In this document: positions 55,994 through 64,000 of the stretch, piece by piece
Position numbering within the stretch: position 1 is the first letter of the stretch
How the letters are laid out: every line of letters begins with the position of its first letter
NCBI RefSeq assembly: GCF_001718695.1
Contig: NZ_CP013422.1
Location: forward strand, 2,046,001 to 2,110,000
DNA: 64,000 bases
Source of the DNA: Burkholderia ubonensis
Lineage (GTDB): Bacteria > Pseudomonadota > Gammaproteobacteria > Burkholderiales > Burkholderiaceae
Reading direction: 5' to 3'
Notes under the pieces: generated by a model
Databases searched by the model: none
What the model was told of the DNA's origin: nothing
Seen by the model: only the letters and a program-made list of their open reading frames with translations
Translations under genes and position numbers: made by a program

Positions 55994-57013
55994 TCAGCCC
56001 GCACCCGCGCGGATGCAGGCGACCTTCGCCGCAGAACCGTGCCGTACTTCCGGCCGCGGGATGTCCTGTGCGCACGCTTCGATCGCGTCCGGGCAGCGCG
56101 TGCGGAACGCGCAGCCGGACGGCGGATTGAGCGGCGACGGCATCTCGCCCGCCAGCAGCATCGGCCGCCGCGCGCGTTCCTGCGCGGGCTCCGGCGTGGG
56201 CGCCGCGTCGAGCAGCGCCCGCGTGTACGGATGCTGCGGCACCCCGTACACGTCGTGCCGCGCGCCGAACTCCATCACGCGGCCGAGATACATCACCAGC
56301 ACGCGCTGGCTGATCGCCTTCACCACCGCGAGATCGTGCGCGACGAACAGATAGGACAACGACAGTTCGCGCTGCAGATCGCGCAGCAGGTTGACGATTT
56401 GCGCCTGGATCGACACGTCGAGCGCCGACACGGGTTCGTCGCAGATCACGAGCTTGGGCTCGCCGATCAGCGCGCGTGCGATTCCGACGCGCTGGCACTG
56501 CCCGCCGGAGAATTCATGGGGATAGCGCAGCAGGTGATGCGCGTTGAGGCCGACCCGCTCGAGCATCGACACCACGCGGCGCCGCACCTCGGCGCGGCCG
56601 AGGCCCGGCTGGTGCGTGACGAGCGGCTCGGCGACGATCTGCTCGATCGTCATGCGCGGATCGAGCGACGCGAGCGGGTCCTGGAAGATCATCTGCACTT
56701 CGCGCCGCATCGCGGTGCCGCGCAGATGGTCGGGCGCGACCGCGTCGCCGCGCCAGCGCACCGTGCCGGCCGTCATCGGCACGAGGCCGATCAGCGCGCG
56801 CGCGAGCGTCGACTTCCCGCAGCCGGACTCGCCGACGAGCCCGACGGTCTCGCCGCGCTTCACGTCGAACGACACGCCGTCGACCGCGCGCAGCGTCCCC
56901 TTCGGCGACCACGGATAGCCGCCGAGCGGCACGCGGAAATGCACTTTCAGATCCTCGACGGACAACAGCGTGTCGTCCGTCGCGCCGGCATTGCGGCGTT
57001 CATCGACGCTCAT
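55994..57013 (-). CDS. oppF: Oligopeptide/dipeptide ABC transporter ATPase, OppF-like
   Basis: A 339-aa ATPase starting at MSVDERR (57013). Walker A GESGCGKST, signature FSGGQCQRVGIARAL, Walker B LVICDEPVSALD and the C-terminal oligopeptide extension HPYTRALLDAAP with clustered Cys (CAFRTRCPDAIEAC). Its ATG overlaps the oppD stop by 4 bp (ATGA), so the two are translationally coupled. Confidence 0.93.
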   Translation of the reverse strand: MSVDERRNAGATDDTLLSVEDLKVHFRVPLGGYPWSPKGTLRAVDGVSFDVKRGETVGLVGESGCGKSTLARALIGLVPMTAGTVRWRGDAVAPDHLRGTAMRREVQMIFQDPLASLDPRMTIEQIVAEPLVTHQPGLGRAEVRRRVVSMLERVGLNAHHLLRYPHEFSGGQCQRVGIARALIGEPKLVICDEPVSALDVSIQAQIVNLLRDLQRELSLSYLFVAHDLAVVKAISQRVLVMYLGRVMEFGARHDVYGVPQHPYTRALLDAAPTPEPAQERARRPMLLAGEMPSPLNPPSGCAFRTRCPDAIEACAQDIPRPEVRHGSAAKVACIRAGAG

Positions 57014-58002
57014 CGCAGTCCTCCCGTCAGATCGGCCACCGGCCGGTGGCACGCGCGCACCGCGTCCGCGGCGCCGTAGGTTTCGAGCGCCGGGCGCGCA
57101 GTGCCGCACTGGCTCTGCGCATACTGGCAGCGCTTCGCGAACGCGCAGCCGGCGCTCGCCATGCCCGGCATCGGCGGGTTGCCCGGAATCGCGACGAGCG
57201 GCGCGTCGTCGGCATCGGTCAGGCGCGGCAGCGCGTTGAGCAGGCCGATCGTGTACGGATGCGACGGCGCGGCGAAGATCGACTCGGCCGGCGCGTATTC
57301 GACGGTGCGGCCCGCGTACATCACCATCACGTCGTCCGCGAGGCCGGCAACCACGCCCATGTCGTGCGTGATCAGCACGATCGCGGTGCCGCGCTCGCGG
57401 TTCAGCTCGCGCAGCAGGTCGATGATCTGCGCCTGCACGGTCACGTCGAGCGCAGTGGTCGGCTCGTCGGCGATCAGGATTTCCGGCTCGGACAAGAGCG
57501 CCATCGCGATCATCACGCGCTGCCGCATGCCGCCCGAGAACTCGTGCGGATACATGCGGATGCGGCGCGCCGCGTCGGGAATGCGCACCGCTTCGAGCGC
57601 CTCGATCGCGCGCTTCGTCGCTTCCTTGCGCGACAGCCTGCGATGCAGCTGCAGCGTTTCGGTCATCTGCCGCTCGATCGTCAGGAACGGATTGAGCGAC
57701 GTCATCGGGTCCTGGAAGATCATCGCGATCCGGTCGCCGCGGATCGCGTTCAGCGCGCGCGTGTCCATCGCCAGCAGGTCCTGCCCGCGATAGCGGGCCG
57801 CGCCGCTCGTCGTGCCGTTGCCGGCGAGCAGGCCGAGCAGCGCCATCACGGTCTGGCTCTTGCCCGAGCCCGATTCGCCGACGATGCCGAGCGTCTTGCC
57901 CGCGTCGAGGGTGAACGACACGCCGCTCACGGCGTCGATCGGCGCCGCGTCCTTGCGCGTGAAGCGCACGCCGAGGTTGTCGACTTCGAGTAGTGCAGCC
58001 AT
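57010..58002 (-). CDS. oppD: Oligopeptide/dipeptide ABC transporter ATPase, OppD-like
   Basis: A 330-aa ATPase starting MAALLEVDNLGV at 58002. Walker A GESGSGKSQT, signature FSGGMRQRVMIAMAL, Walker B ILIADEPTTALD, then the HPYTIGLLNALPRL segment and Cys residues (CAFAKRCQYAQSQC) of the OppD/DppD class. It sits 1 bp from the oppC stop. Confidence 0.93.
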   Translation of the reverse strand: MAALLEVDNLGVRFTRKDAAPIDAVSGVSFTLDAGKTLGIVGESGSGKSQTVMALLGLLAGNGTTSGAARYRGQDLLAMDTRALNAIRGDRIAMIFQDPMTSLNPFLTIERQMTETLQLHRRLSRKEATKRAIEALEAVRIPDAARRIRMYPHEFSGGMRQRVMIAMALLSEPEILIADEPTTALDVTVQAQIIDLLRELNRERGTAIVLITHDMGVVAGLADDVMVMYAGRTVEYAPAESIFAAPSHPYTIGLLNALPRLTDADDAPLVAIPGNPPMPGMASAGCAFAKRCQYAQSQCGTARPALETYGAADAVRACHRPVADLTGGLR

Positions 58003-58003
58003 T

Positions 58004-58906
58004 TCAGCGATCCTTCGGGTCGAGCGCGTCACGCAGGCCGTCGCCGACGAAGTTCACGCAGTAGAGCGTCACGCACAGCATGACGGCCGGGGCCAGCAGC
58101 AGCCACGGCATCGATTCGAGTTTCTGCGCGCCGTCCTGGATCAGCACGCCCCAGCTCGTCATCGGCTCCTGCACGCCGAGGCCGAGGAACGACAGCACCG
58201 ATTCGGTCAGCACGATGTTCGGCACCGAGACCGTCGCGTACACGACGACCACGCCGAGCAGGTTCGGCACGACGTGGCGCCGCACGATCGATGCCGGCGA
58301 CACGCCGATCGCGCGCGCCGCATCGACGAATTCGCGGTTGCGCAGCGACAGCGTCTGGCCGCGCACGACGCGCGCCATGTCGATCCACGAGAACGCGCTG
58401 ATCGTCAGCACGACGAGGATGAACGAGCGGCCGAACAGCGTCATCATCAGGATCGCGATCAGCAGGTACGGGATCGCGTACATCATGTCGACGATGCGCA
58501 TCATCACGGCGTCGACGCGGCCGCCCGCGAAGCCCGCGGTCGCGCCCCATGCGACGCCGAACAGGCCCGACACGAGCGTGCCGAGCAGGCCGACCTCGAT
58601 CGACACGCGCCCGCCGATCAGCGTGCGCACGAGCAGGTCGCGGCCGAGCTCGTCGGTGCCGAACCAGTGCTGGTTCGCCCAGGTCGGCGGCAGGCTGATC
58701 GACGCCCAGTCGCTCGCGGCCGGATCGGCCGGCAGCAGCCACGGGCCGACGAAGCACGCGAGCGTGACCAGCACGAGCAGCGCGAGGCTCAGCACCGCCG
58801 CGCGGTTGTGCAGGAAACGGGAGAGGGCCAGCGCGAGCGGCGAGCGCGAGCGCGGCGGCGTATCGGTCTGCGCGGGCAGGCCGACGACGGGAGTAGTCGG
58901 GGTCAT
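58004..58906 (-). CDS. oppC: Oligopeptide ABC transporter permease, OppC-like
   Basis: A 300-aa permease. The Met at 58906 (MTPTTPVVG) has GAGG 7 nt upstream, a better fit than the Met 6 bp earlier. About five membrane helices; the EAA-type loop is FVDAARAIGVSPASIVRRHV. The long region between helices 1 and 2 (LPPTWANQHWFGTDELGRDL) is the OppC/DppC mark. Confidence 0.92.
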   Translation of the reverse strand: MTPTTPVVGLPAQTDTPPRSRSPLALALSRFLHNRAAVLSLALLVLVTLACFVGPWLLPADPAASDWASISLPPTWANQHWFGTDELGRDLLVRTLIGGRVSIEVGLLGTLVSGLFGVAWGATAGFAGGRVDAVMMRIVDMMYAIPYLLIAILMMTLFGRSFILVVLTISAFSWIDMARVVRGQTLSLRNREFVDAARAIGVSPASIVRRHVVPNLLGVVVVYATVSVPNIVLTESVLSFLGLGVQEPMTSWGVLIQDGAQKLESMPWLLLAPAVMLCVTLYCVNFVGDGLRDALDPKDR

Positions 58907-58919
58907 CGCCATGCCTCGC

Positions 58920-59858
58920 TCAATAACGGATACGCGGATCGAGCCACGCATACGCGAGGTCGACCAGCAGGTTGAACAGCACCGCGCAGACGGTCGTCAG
59001 CACGACGAGGCCGAGCACCAGCGTGTAGTCGCGGTTGATCGCGCCGTTCACGACGAGCTGCCCGAGCCCCGGCAGCGCGAACACCGATTCGGTGACGACG
59101 GCCGCCGTGATCGACGAGATGCAGACCGTGCCGAACAGCGACACGACCGGCATCAGCGCGGGCTTGAGCGCATGGCGCAGCACGATCGTCGAGCCGGGCA
59201 GCCCCTTCGCGCGCGCGGTGCGGATGTAGTTGCTCGACAGCGTCTCGATCATCGAGCCGCGCATCACGCGCGCGAGCAGCGACACGTTGATGAACGTCAG
59301 CAGCACGATCGGCAGCAGCCGGTACTGCCAGCCGCCGTCGCCCCAGCCGCCCGCGGGCAGCCAGCCGTTGCCGGCCGACGTCTTCAGCAGGATCGCGAAG
59401 ATCCACACGAGCACCGGGCCGAGCACGAACGGCGGCACGACGTTGCCGAAGTTGCCGATCAGCATCACGAAGCGGTCGATGATGCTGTCGCGGCGCACCG
59501 CCGCGACGGTGCCCAGCAGCACGCCGAACCCGATCGAGAGCGGGATCGAGATGCCGCCTACGCCGAGACTCACCGGCAGCGCCTTCTTCACGAGATCGTT
59601 GACCGACCAGTCGACGTAGCGGAACGACGGGCCGAGATCGCCGTGCAGCAGCGCGTCCAGGTACAGCAGGTACTGCTTCCACAGCGGCTCGTCGAGGTGG
59701 TACTTGGCGTTCAGGTTCGCGAGCGTCGCGGCGGACAGCTGCTTTTCCGTATCGAACGGGCCGCCGGGCGTGAAATGCAGCAGCAGGTAGCAGACGGTGA
59801 TGACCGCGAGGATCGTCGGCACCGCCCACAACGTGCGTCTCAAAGCGTAGGCCAGCAT
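58920..59858 (-). CDS. oppB: Oligopeptide ABC transporter permease, OppB-like
   Basis: A 312-aa permease starting MLAYALRRTLWAVPTILAVI. HFTPGGPFDTEKQLSAATLA after helix 1 and the EAA-type loop YIRTARAKGLPGSTIVLRHA near residue 205 are OppB features. Six helices in all. It lies 11 bp after oppA and 13 bp before oppC. Confidence 0.93.
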   Translation of the reverse strand: MLAYALRRTLWAVPTILAVITVCYLLLHFTPGGPFDTEKQLSAATLANLNAKYHLDEPLWKQYLLYLDALLHGDLGPSFRYVDWSVNDLVKKALPVSLGVGGISIPLSIGFGVLLGTVAAVRRDSIIDRFVMLIGNFGNVVPPFVLGPVLVWIFAILLKTSAGNGWLPAGGWGDGGWQYRLLPIVLLTFINVSLLARVMRGSMIETLSSNYIRTARAKGLPGSTIVLRHALKPALMPVVSLFGTVCISSITAAVVTESVFALPGLGQLVVNGAINRDYTLVLGLVVLTTVCAVLFNLLVDLAYAWLDPRIRY

Positions 59859-59869
59859 GATCGCTCCGC

Positions 59870-61483
59870 TCAGTGCTTGATCAGGTACATGTCCTGCGAA
59901 GCACGCATGTCGATCACGTTCTTCAGCGAGTAGCCGCCGACGTACGGCTTCACGAGACGGTCGGCCGAGTACTGGAACAGCGGCACCATCGGCGTGTCGT
60001 TCATCGCCGCGTCGTGCGCCTGCGTGAGCAGCGCGGCGCGCGCCTTGTCGTCGAGCTTCTGGTTGCCTTCGTCGACGAGCGCGTCGGCCTGCTTGTTGCA
60101 ATAGCCGACGGTGTTCTGCGAGCTGCCGCAGCGGATCAGGTCGAAGAACGTCATCGCGTCGTTGTAGTCGGCGAACCAGCCGTCGCGCGCGATCTGCACC
60201 TTGCCGTCATGCCGCTGCTTCATCAGCACCTTGAACTCGACGTTCTCGAGCTTCGTGTTGACGCCGAGCTTCGTGCGCCATTCCGACGCGGTGAACAGCG
60301 CGACCTTCTTGTGCAGGTCGTTGGTGTTGTACGTCAGCGTGAACGACAGCGGCTTCGCGTCCGAGTAGCCGGCCTGCTTCAGCAGGTTCTTCGCGGTTTC
60401 GACGCGCTTGGCCATCGGCCACGACGCCCATTCCGGCGTGAACGGCTGCACGCCCTTCGTGCCGTTCGGCATCAGCCCGTACATCGGCTTCTCGCCGGCC
60501 TGCGTGAGCTTCGACGTCAGCACGTCGCGATCGATCACCATCGACAGCGCCTGGCGCACGCGCTTGTCCTTCAGCACCGCATCGCTGTTGTTCAGGTAGT
60601 AGTAGTACGTCGCGAGCTGCAGGCCCGGGCGCAGCTCGCCGCCGAACTGCTTGCTGACCTGCTGGAAGATGCCCGACGGAATCGAATAGCTGTAGTCGAT
60701 CTGGCCGGCCTGGTACATGCGCATCGCGGTCTCGTCGCTCTCGATCGGCAGGTACGTGACCTTGTTGATCACGACCTTGGGCGCATTCCAGTACTTCGCG
60801 GCCTTCGTGATCACGATGCGGTTGTTCGGCTGCCAGTCGACGAGCTGGAACGGGCCGTTGCTAACGATGTTGCCCGGGCGCGTCCATGCGTCGCCGAGCT
60901 TCGTCACCGTGTCCTTGTTCACCGGCGCGAGCGGCACCATCGCGGTCAGCTCGGGGAAGAACGCGACCGGCACGTCGGTCGTCACCTCGAGCGTATACGG
61001 GTCGACCGCGCGCACGCCGAGCGTCGACGGCGCGGCCTTGCCGGCGATGATCTCCTTCGAGTTCTTCACGAACTCGACGAGGATCGTGTACTTCGAGCCC
61101 GTCTTCGGATCGACGAGTCGCTGCCACGCATAGACGAAATCGGCCGCGGTGACGGGCTGGCCGTTGCTCCACTTCGCATCGCGGCGCAGCTTGAAGACCC
61201 ACGTTTCCGGCGTCTTGCGCTCCCACGACAGCGCGACGCCCGGCACGACCTGGCCGGCCGCATCGATGCGGGCAAGCCCTTCGAACAGGTCGAGGCCGAT
61301 CGTGTTGCCGGTCCACGACTCGATGTGCGCGGGGTCGAGGGATTCGACTTCGGCCGGCACCTGACGCGTCAGGTCCTGTTGCGCGGCGAGCGCGACGTTC
61401 GACGGAACGGTAACGGCGGACGCGGACTGCGTCGTCAGGGCGAGCGCGGCCAGCACGGCCGACATGGCATGCAAGGATTTCAT
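59870..61483 (-). CDS. oppA: Oligopeptide-binding protein, OppA/MppA-like
   Basis: A 537-aa periplasmic binding protein with a signal peptide (MKSLHAMSAVLAALALTTQS). SBP family 5 pieces: EVESLDPAHIESWTGNTIGL, LRRDAKWSNGQPVTAADFVY near residue 100 and the C-terminal ADYNDAMTFFDLIRCGSSQN. It delivers peptides (MppA-like members carry murein tripeptide) to OppBCDF. First main gene of the operon; preceded by a mini-ORF and a hairpin. Confidence 0.93.
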   Translation of the reverse strand: MKSLHAMSAVLAALALTTQSASAVTVPSNVALAAQQDLTRQVPAEVESLDPAHIESWTGNTIGLDLFEGLARIDAAGQVVPGVALSWERKTPETWVFKLRRDAKWSNGQPVTAADFVYAWQRLVDPKTGSKYTILVEFVKNSKEIIAGKAAPSTLGVRAVDPYTLEVTTDVPVAFFPELTAMVPLAPVNKDTVTKLGDAWTRPGNIVSNGPFQLVDWQPNNRIVITKAAKYWNAPKVVINKVTYLPIESDETAMRMYQAGQIDYSYSIPSGIFQQVSKQFGGELRPGLQLATYYYYLNNSDAVLKDKRVRQALSMVIDRDVLTSKLTQAGEKPMYGLMPNGTKGVQPFTPEWASWPMAKRVETAKNLLKQAGYSDAKPLSFTLTYNTNDLHKKVALFTASEWRTKLGVNTKLENVEFKVLMKQRHDGKVQIARDGWFADYNDAMTFFDLIRCGSSQNTVGYCNKQADALVDEGNQKLDDKARAALLTQAHDAAMNDTPMVPLFQYSADRLVKPYVGGYSLKNVIDMRASQDMYLIKH

Positions 61484-61518
61484 CGTGTCAGTACTTGGTG
61501 GGTTTTCGGTGCGTGTGT

Positions 61519-61536
61519 CGCGGCGGGGACGCCGCG
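61519..61536 (-). promoter_or_regulatory. Stem-loop in the oppA leader
   Basis: A perfect 7-bp stem (CGCGGCG / CGCCGCG) with loop of 4 nt, 2 bp after the stop of the mini-ORF and about 36 bp before oppA. No T-run; it could be a translational attenuator or a stability element. Confidence 0.55.
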
Positions 61537-61538
61537 GG

Positions 61539-61598
61539 TTACACGTAGGACGCTGGCGTGTGCAGCGATTGAGGAGGCCCGTGAATCTCGTATGGCAT
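61539..61598 (-). CDS. 19-codon mini-ORF upstream of oppA
   Basis: Reads MPYEIHGPPQSLHTPASYV and stops at TAA. AAGGA lies about 9 nt before the ATG. The stop is followed by a stem-loop. It lies between the XRE-cupin regulator and oppA on the same strand. It could be a leader peptide controlling the operon, or a chance ORF. Confidence 0.4.
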   Translation of the reverse strand: MPYEIHGPPQSLHTPASYV

Positions 61599-61662
61599 CT
61601 TAGTATTCCTTACGTTTCTTTCGACAGGTAATCCGTCGCTGGAACGAAGGAATACCTGTGCG

Positions 61663-62244
61663 TTAGAACAGCCTCGGCGTTCCGACCCAGACCACCACCG
61701 ACTCGATCTTCGCGGTGTTGGCCCAGCTGTGCGGGACCGTCGACTGATAGTGCGCGCTGTCGCCGGCCTGCAGCACGAACGTCCTGCCTTCCAGCGTCAA
61801 CGACACTTCCCCTTCGATCACATACAGGAACTCCTCTCCTGCATGCGTCGTTACTTCCGACCGCGTCTGTCCGGGCGGCAGCCGCACGAGAATCGCTTCG
61901 AGCTGACGCCCTTCCGTCACGTTCGTGAGCCGCGCGAACAGGTTGGCCGAATCGGCAAACCCGAAGAAGCGCAGCTGCTCGCCGCGGCACACCGACCGTT
62001 CCTCGCTCGGCGTTTCGACGAAATACTGCACCGTCACGCCGAGTGCCTGCGCGATGCCGGCCAGCGACGTCAGCGACGGCGACGCGAGCCCGCGTTCGAC
62101 CTGCGACAGAAACGGTTTCGAAATACCCGCGGCTGTTGCCGTTTCATCGAGCGTGCGTTTCAGTCGCTGGCGCAACGCGCGAATCTTGCTGCCCAGAGCG
62201 GCGCCAGCTTCGGCTGGCCGCGTGTTTTCAGTTGGGGGAACCAT
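61663..62244 (-). CDS. XRE-family regulator with C-terminal cupin
   Basis: A 193-aa regulator starting MVPPTENTR at 62244 (the longer frame begins with TTG and is not needed). The helix-turn-helix is SKIRALRQRLKRTLDETATA and AGISKPFLSQVERGLASPSL. The cupin domain is SEVTTHAGEEFLYVIEGEVS and LQAGDSAHYQSTVPHSWANT, with His/Glu ligands. These proteins often control amino-acid, polyamine or peptide uptake. Same strand as and 180 bp upstream of oppA; probably the operon's regulator. Confidence 0.9.
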   Translation of the reverse strand: MVPPTENTRPAEAGAALGSKIRALRQRLKRTLDETATAAGISKPFLSQVERGLASPSLTSLAGIAQALGVTVQYFVETPSEERSVCRGEQLRFFGFADSANLFARLTNVTEGRQLEAILVRLPPGQTRSEVTTHAGEEFLYVIEGEVSLTLEGRTFVLQAGDSAHYQSTVPHSWANTAKIESVVVWVGTPRLF

Positions 62245-62745
62245 AACAGGCCGAAAAGGGGTCGTCAAAAAATGTTTGATGGAAAATAACTAAGTTAGAT
62301 CGATATGGCTTAGTCTTCGGGTTTACGTGCGTCTCAAGCGTTGCGCGCGGTGCGCTAAACACCGTTCGGCCCAGGCCGCAAAACGCGCTATCTTGCCAGA
62401 CTCGACGCCTTCACAGGCAAGCTGCAAGCGGCTCTCCGGGATATTTCCGAGGCCCTTGACGCAAGCTTACAAAGACATGATGAGACGAATCTTCCTGAAA
62501 ACTCCTGACACGTCAGGGATTTCCCGGTGTGGCGCGGACCTGACGCGGCGCACCTGTCAACCTTACCAGTCGCGCGCCGGCCGAGGCCTCGCGCCGCCTG
62601 TCACGGGAGGCGACTGACCGCGATGCGGGCCAGCCCGCCCGATTTTGCCGCCGCCTTCGCGCTGCCTACCCGGCCGATACGCGCAGGCACCAGATCGACC
62701 CTTGGCAGCGCGCGATCCGCGCCGCCCGCTTGAACCGAGATCGAC
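62245..62745. other. Divergent region between the regulator and the peptide symporter
   Basis: A 501-bp gap with no convincing gene. It contains the promoters for both directions. A perfect 14-bp palindrome CCTGACACGTCAGG lies at 62504-62517, about 230 bp before the symporter start. Confidence 0.5.
62504..62517. promoter_or_regulatory. 14-bp palindrome upstream of the peptide symporter
   Basis: CCTGAC-AC-GTCAGG is perfectly symmetric. It may be an operator for the XRE-cupin regulator or another repressor. Confidence 0.4.
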
Positions 62746-64000
62746 ATGCATTCACCTTCACCTGTTTCGCAAACCCGATCGTTTACGACGGTCTTCCTCA
62801 TCGAGATGTGGGAGCGCTTCGGCTATTACGGCATGGCGGCGCTTCTCGTCCTCTTCATGGTCGACAAGCTCGGCTTCACCGACAGCCATGCGAACCTGAC
62901 CTGGGGCGCGTTCACCGCGCTCGTCTACGCGTCGCCGTCGATCGGCGGCTGGATCGGCGACAAGGTGCTGGGCGCTCGCCGCACGATGATCATCGGCGCC
63001 GCCGTGCTGTGCGCCGGCTATCTGATGCTCGCGGTGCCGAACGACCGGCTCGCCTACATGTACGCGTCGCTCGGCGTGATCGTGGTCGGCAACGGCCTGT
63101 TCAAGGCGAACGCCGCGAACCTCGTGCGCCGGATCTATGAAGGCGACGACGCGCGCATCGACAGCGCATTCACGATCTACTACATGGCCGTCAACATCGG
63201 CTCGACCGTGTCGATGCTCGCGACGCCGTGGATCAAGGACCACTGGGGCTGGCATACCGCGTTCGCGGTCTGCTGCGGCGGCATGCTGCTCGCGATCCTC
63301 AACTTCGTGCTGATGCACCGCACGCTCGCGCACATCGGCTCGCAGCCCGACGACGAGCCGATCCGCTGGAAGCGCCTCGGCGCGGTGGCGGCCGGCGGCG
63401 CCGCGCTCGCGCTCGTCACGCTGTACGTGCTGCAGCACAAGCAGCTCGCGGTCGCGAGCGTGTGGGCCGCGGCGTTCGCGATCCTCGCGATCTTCGCGTA
63501 CATGATCGCGAAGTCGGAGCGCTCGGAGCGCGCAGGCCTGATCGCGGCGCTCGTGCTGATCGGCCAGGTGATCCTGTTCTTCATCTTCTACGTGCAGATG
63601 TCGACGTCGCTCACGCTGTTCGCGCTGCGCAACGTCGATCCGCGCTTCATCCTGTTCGGCACGACGCTGTTCACGTGGAGCGCCGCGCAGTTCCAGGCGC
63701 TCAACCCGATCTGGATCATGGTGCTGAGCCCGGTGCTCGTGCTCGTCTACAACCAGTTCTCGAAGCACGGCCGCGACTTCCCGGTCGCCGCGAAATACGC
63801 GCTCGGCTTCGCCGTGGTCGCGCTGGGCTACCTCGTGTTCACGATCAGCGGCCGCTACGCGGTCGACGGCCGCGTGTCGTCGTGGTTCATGGTGTGGGGC
63901 TACGGCCTCTACTCGCTCGGCGAGCTGCTGGTGAGCGGCCTCGGCCTCGCGATGATCGCCCGCTACGTGCCGGCGCGCATGAGCGGCTTCATGATGGGCG
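62746..64000 (+). CDS. POT-family proton/peptide symporter (partial)
   Basis: Starts MHSPSPVSQTRSFTTVFLIE at 62746 and runs off the right edge after 418 codons; the full protein should be about 480-500 aa. Twelve or more membrane helices are expected; about ten are visible. POT signatures: FLIEMWERFGYYGMAALLVL (the ExxER-type start of helix 1), NGLFKANAANLVRRIYE and FTIYYMAVNIGSTVSMLAT (FYxxxNxG). Such proteins take up di- and tripeptides with protons. It is divergent from the opp regulator, which fits shared peptide control. Confidence 0.93.
   Translation, partial: MHSPSPVSQTRSFTTVFLIEMWERFGYYGMAALLVLFMVDKLGFTDSHANLTWGAFTALVYASPSIGGWIGDKVLGARRTMIIGAAVLCAGYLMLAVPNDRLAYMYASLGVIVVGNGLFKANAANLVRRIYEGDDARIDSAFTIYYMAVNIGSTVSMLATPWIKDHWGWHTAFAVCCGGMLLAILNFVLMHRTLAHIGSQPDDEPIRWKRLGAVAAGGAALALVTLYVLQHKQLAVASVWAAAFAILAIFAYMIAKSERSERAGLIAALVLIGQVILFFIFYVQMSTSLTLFALRNVDPRFILFGTTLFTWSAAQFQALNPIWIMVLSPVLVLVYNQFSKHGRDFPVAAKYALGFAVVALGYLVFTISGRYAVDGRVSSWFMVWGYGLYSLGELLVSGLGLAMIARYVPARMSGFMMG

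Overview
The window is about 64 kb of GC-rich DNA with dense gene packing, no rRNA or tRNA genes that I could see, and no insertion sequence or integrated phage. Codon use, the AcnD/PrpF type of methylcitrate operon, MATYRQL-type H-NS proteins, a Tat-exported phosphocholine-type phospholipase C, DUF4148 and OprD-type porins all point to a Burkholderia (probably Burkholderia cepacia complex) replicon. The mix of catabolic, transport and regulatory genes would fit chromosome 2, but that is inference.

Layout. 1-2.7 kb: cyanide-insensitive-type cytochrome bd oxidase (cydA, cydB and a small DUF2474 subunit). 2.8-8.3 kb: a SLOG/LOG-type protein and a four-gene polyamine/iron/aminoethylphosphonate-type ABC importer, divergent from a LysR gene. 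8.4-16 kb: an exported phosphodiesterase-like protein, a 73-aa protein, a giant DUF748/AsmA-like envelope protein and a DUF1254 lipoprotein. 16.2-19.1 kb: a CueR-type promoter and a copper P-type ATPase with three metal-binding domains that is broken by a frameshift. 19.1-26.6 kb: a GNAT acetyltransferase, a 14-copy 8-bp tandem repeat next to a 51-aa ORF, a low-complexity membrane protein, an MgtC-like protein, an AGE-family epimerase, a chemoreceptor with a sigma-28-type promoter, and a PaaI-type thioesterase.

26.7-36 kb: a class III CoA-transferase and the 2-methylcitrate cycle operon prpB-prpC-acnD-prpF, divergent from prpR. A near-consensus sigma-54 promoter and a large dyad lie between prpB and prpR. 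36-43 kb: a fumarylacetoacetate hydrolase-family gene divergent from an IclR gene, an H-NS-like N-terminal protein, a degenerate 23-bp-period repeat array, a Pat-type protein acetyltransferase and a frameshifted H-NS gene. 43-47.3 kb: two small exported proteins, and a sigma-54 activator divergent from a GntP-type permease with three enhancer-like palindromes and a near-consensus sigma-54 promoter. 47.7-54.4 kb: DUF4148 protein, thioredoxin-fold protein, phospholipase C, and a DedA-rhodanese fusion.

54.4-64 kb: a peptide-uptake block on the minus strand, consisting of an XRE-cupin regulator, a 19-codon mini-ORF with a hairpin, oppA-B-C-D-F and an OprD-type porin (frameshifted). It is followed on the plus strand by a POT-family peptide symporter that runs off the window end.

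Three conserved genes (copA, an H-NS gene and the porin) each carry a single small indel in a short simple-sequence run. This could be real gene decay or residual consensus error in the assembly, and it needs read-level checking before any of them is called a pseudogene. The least explained items are the 8-bp x14 array with its 51-aa neighbour, an AGGGTTTTCCCT motif shared by two unlinked small genes, the 23-bp-period array, and the mini-ORF/hairpin leader of the opp operon.
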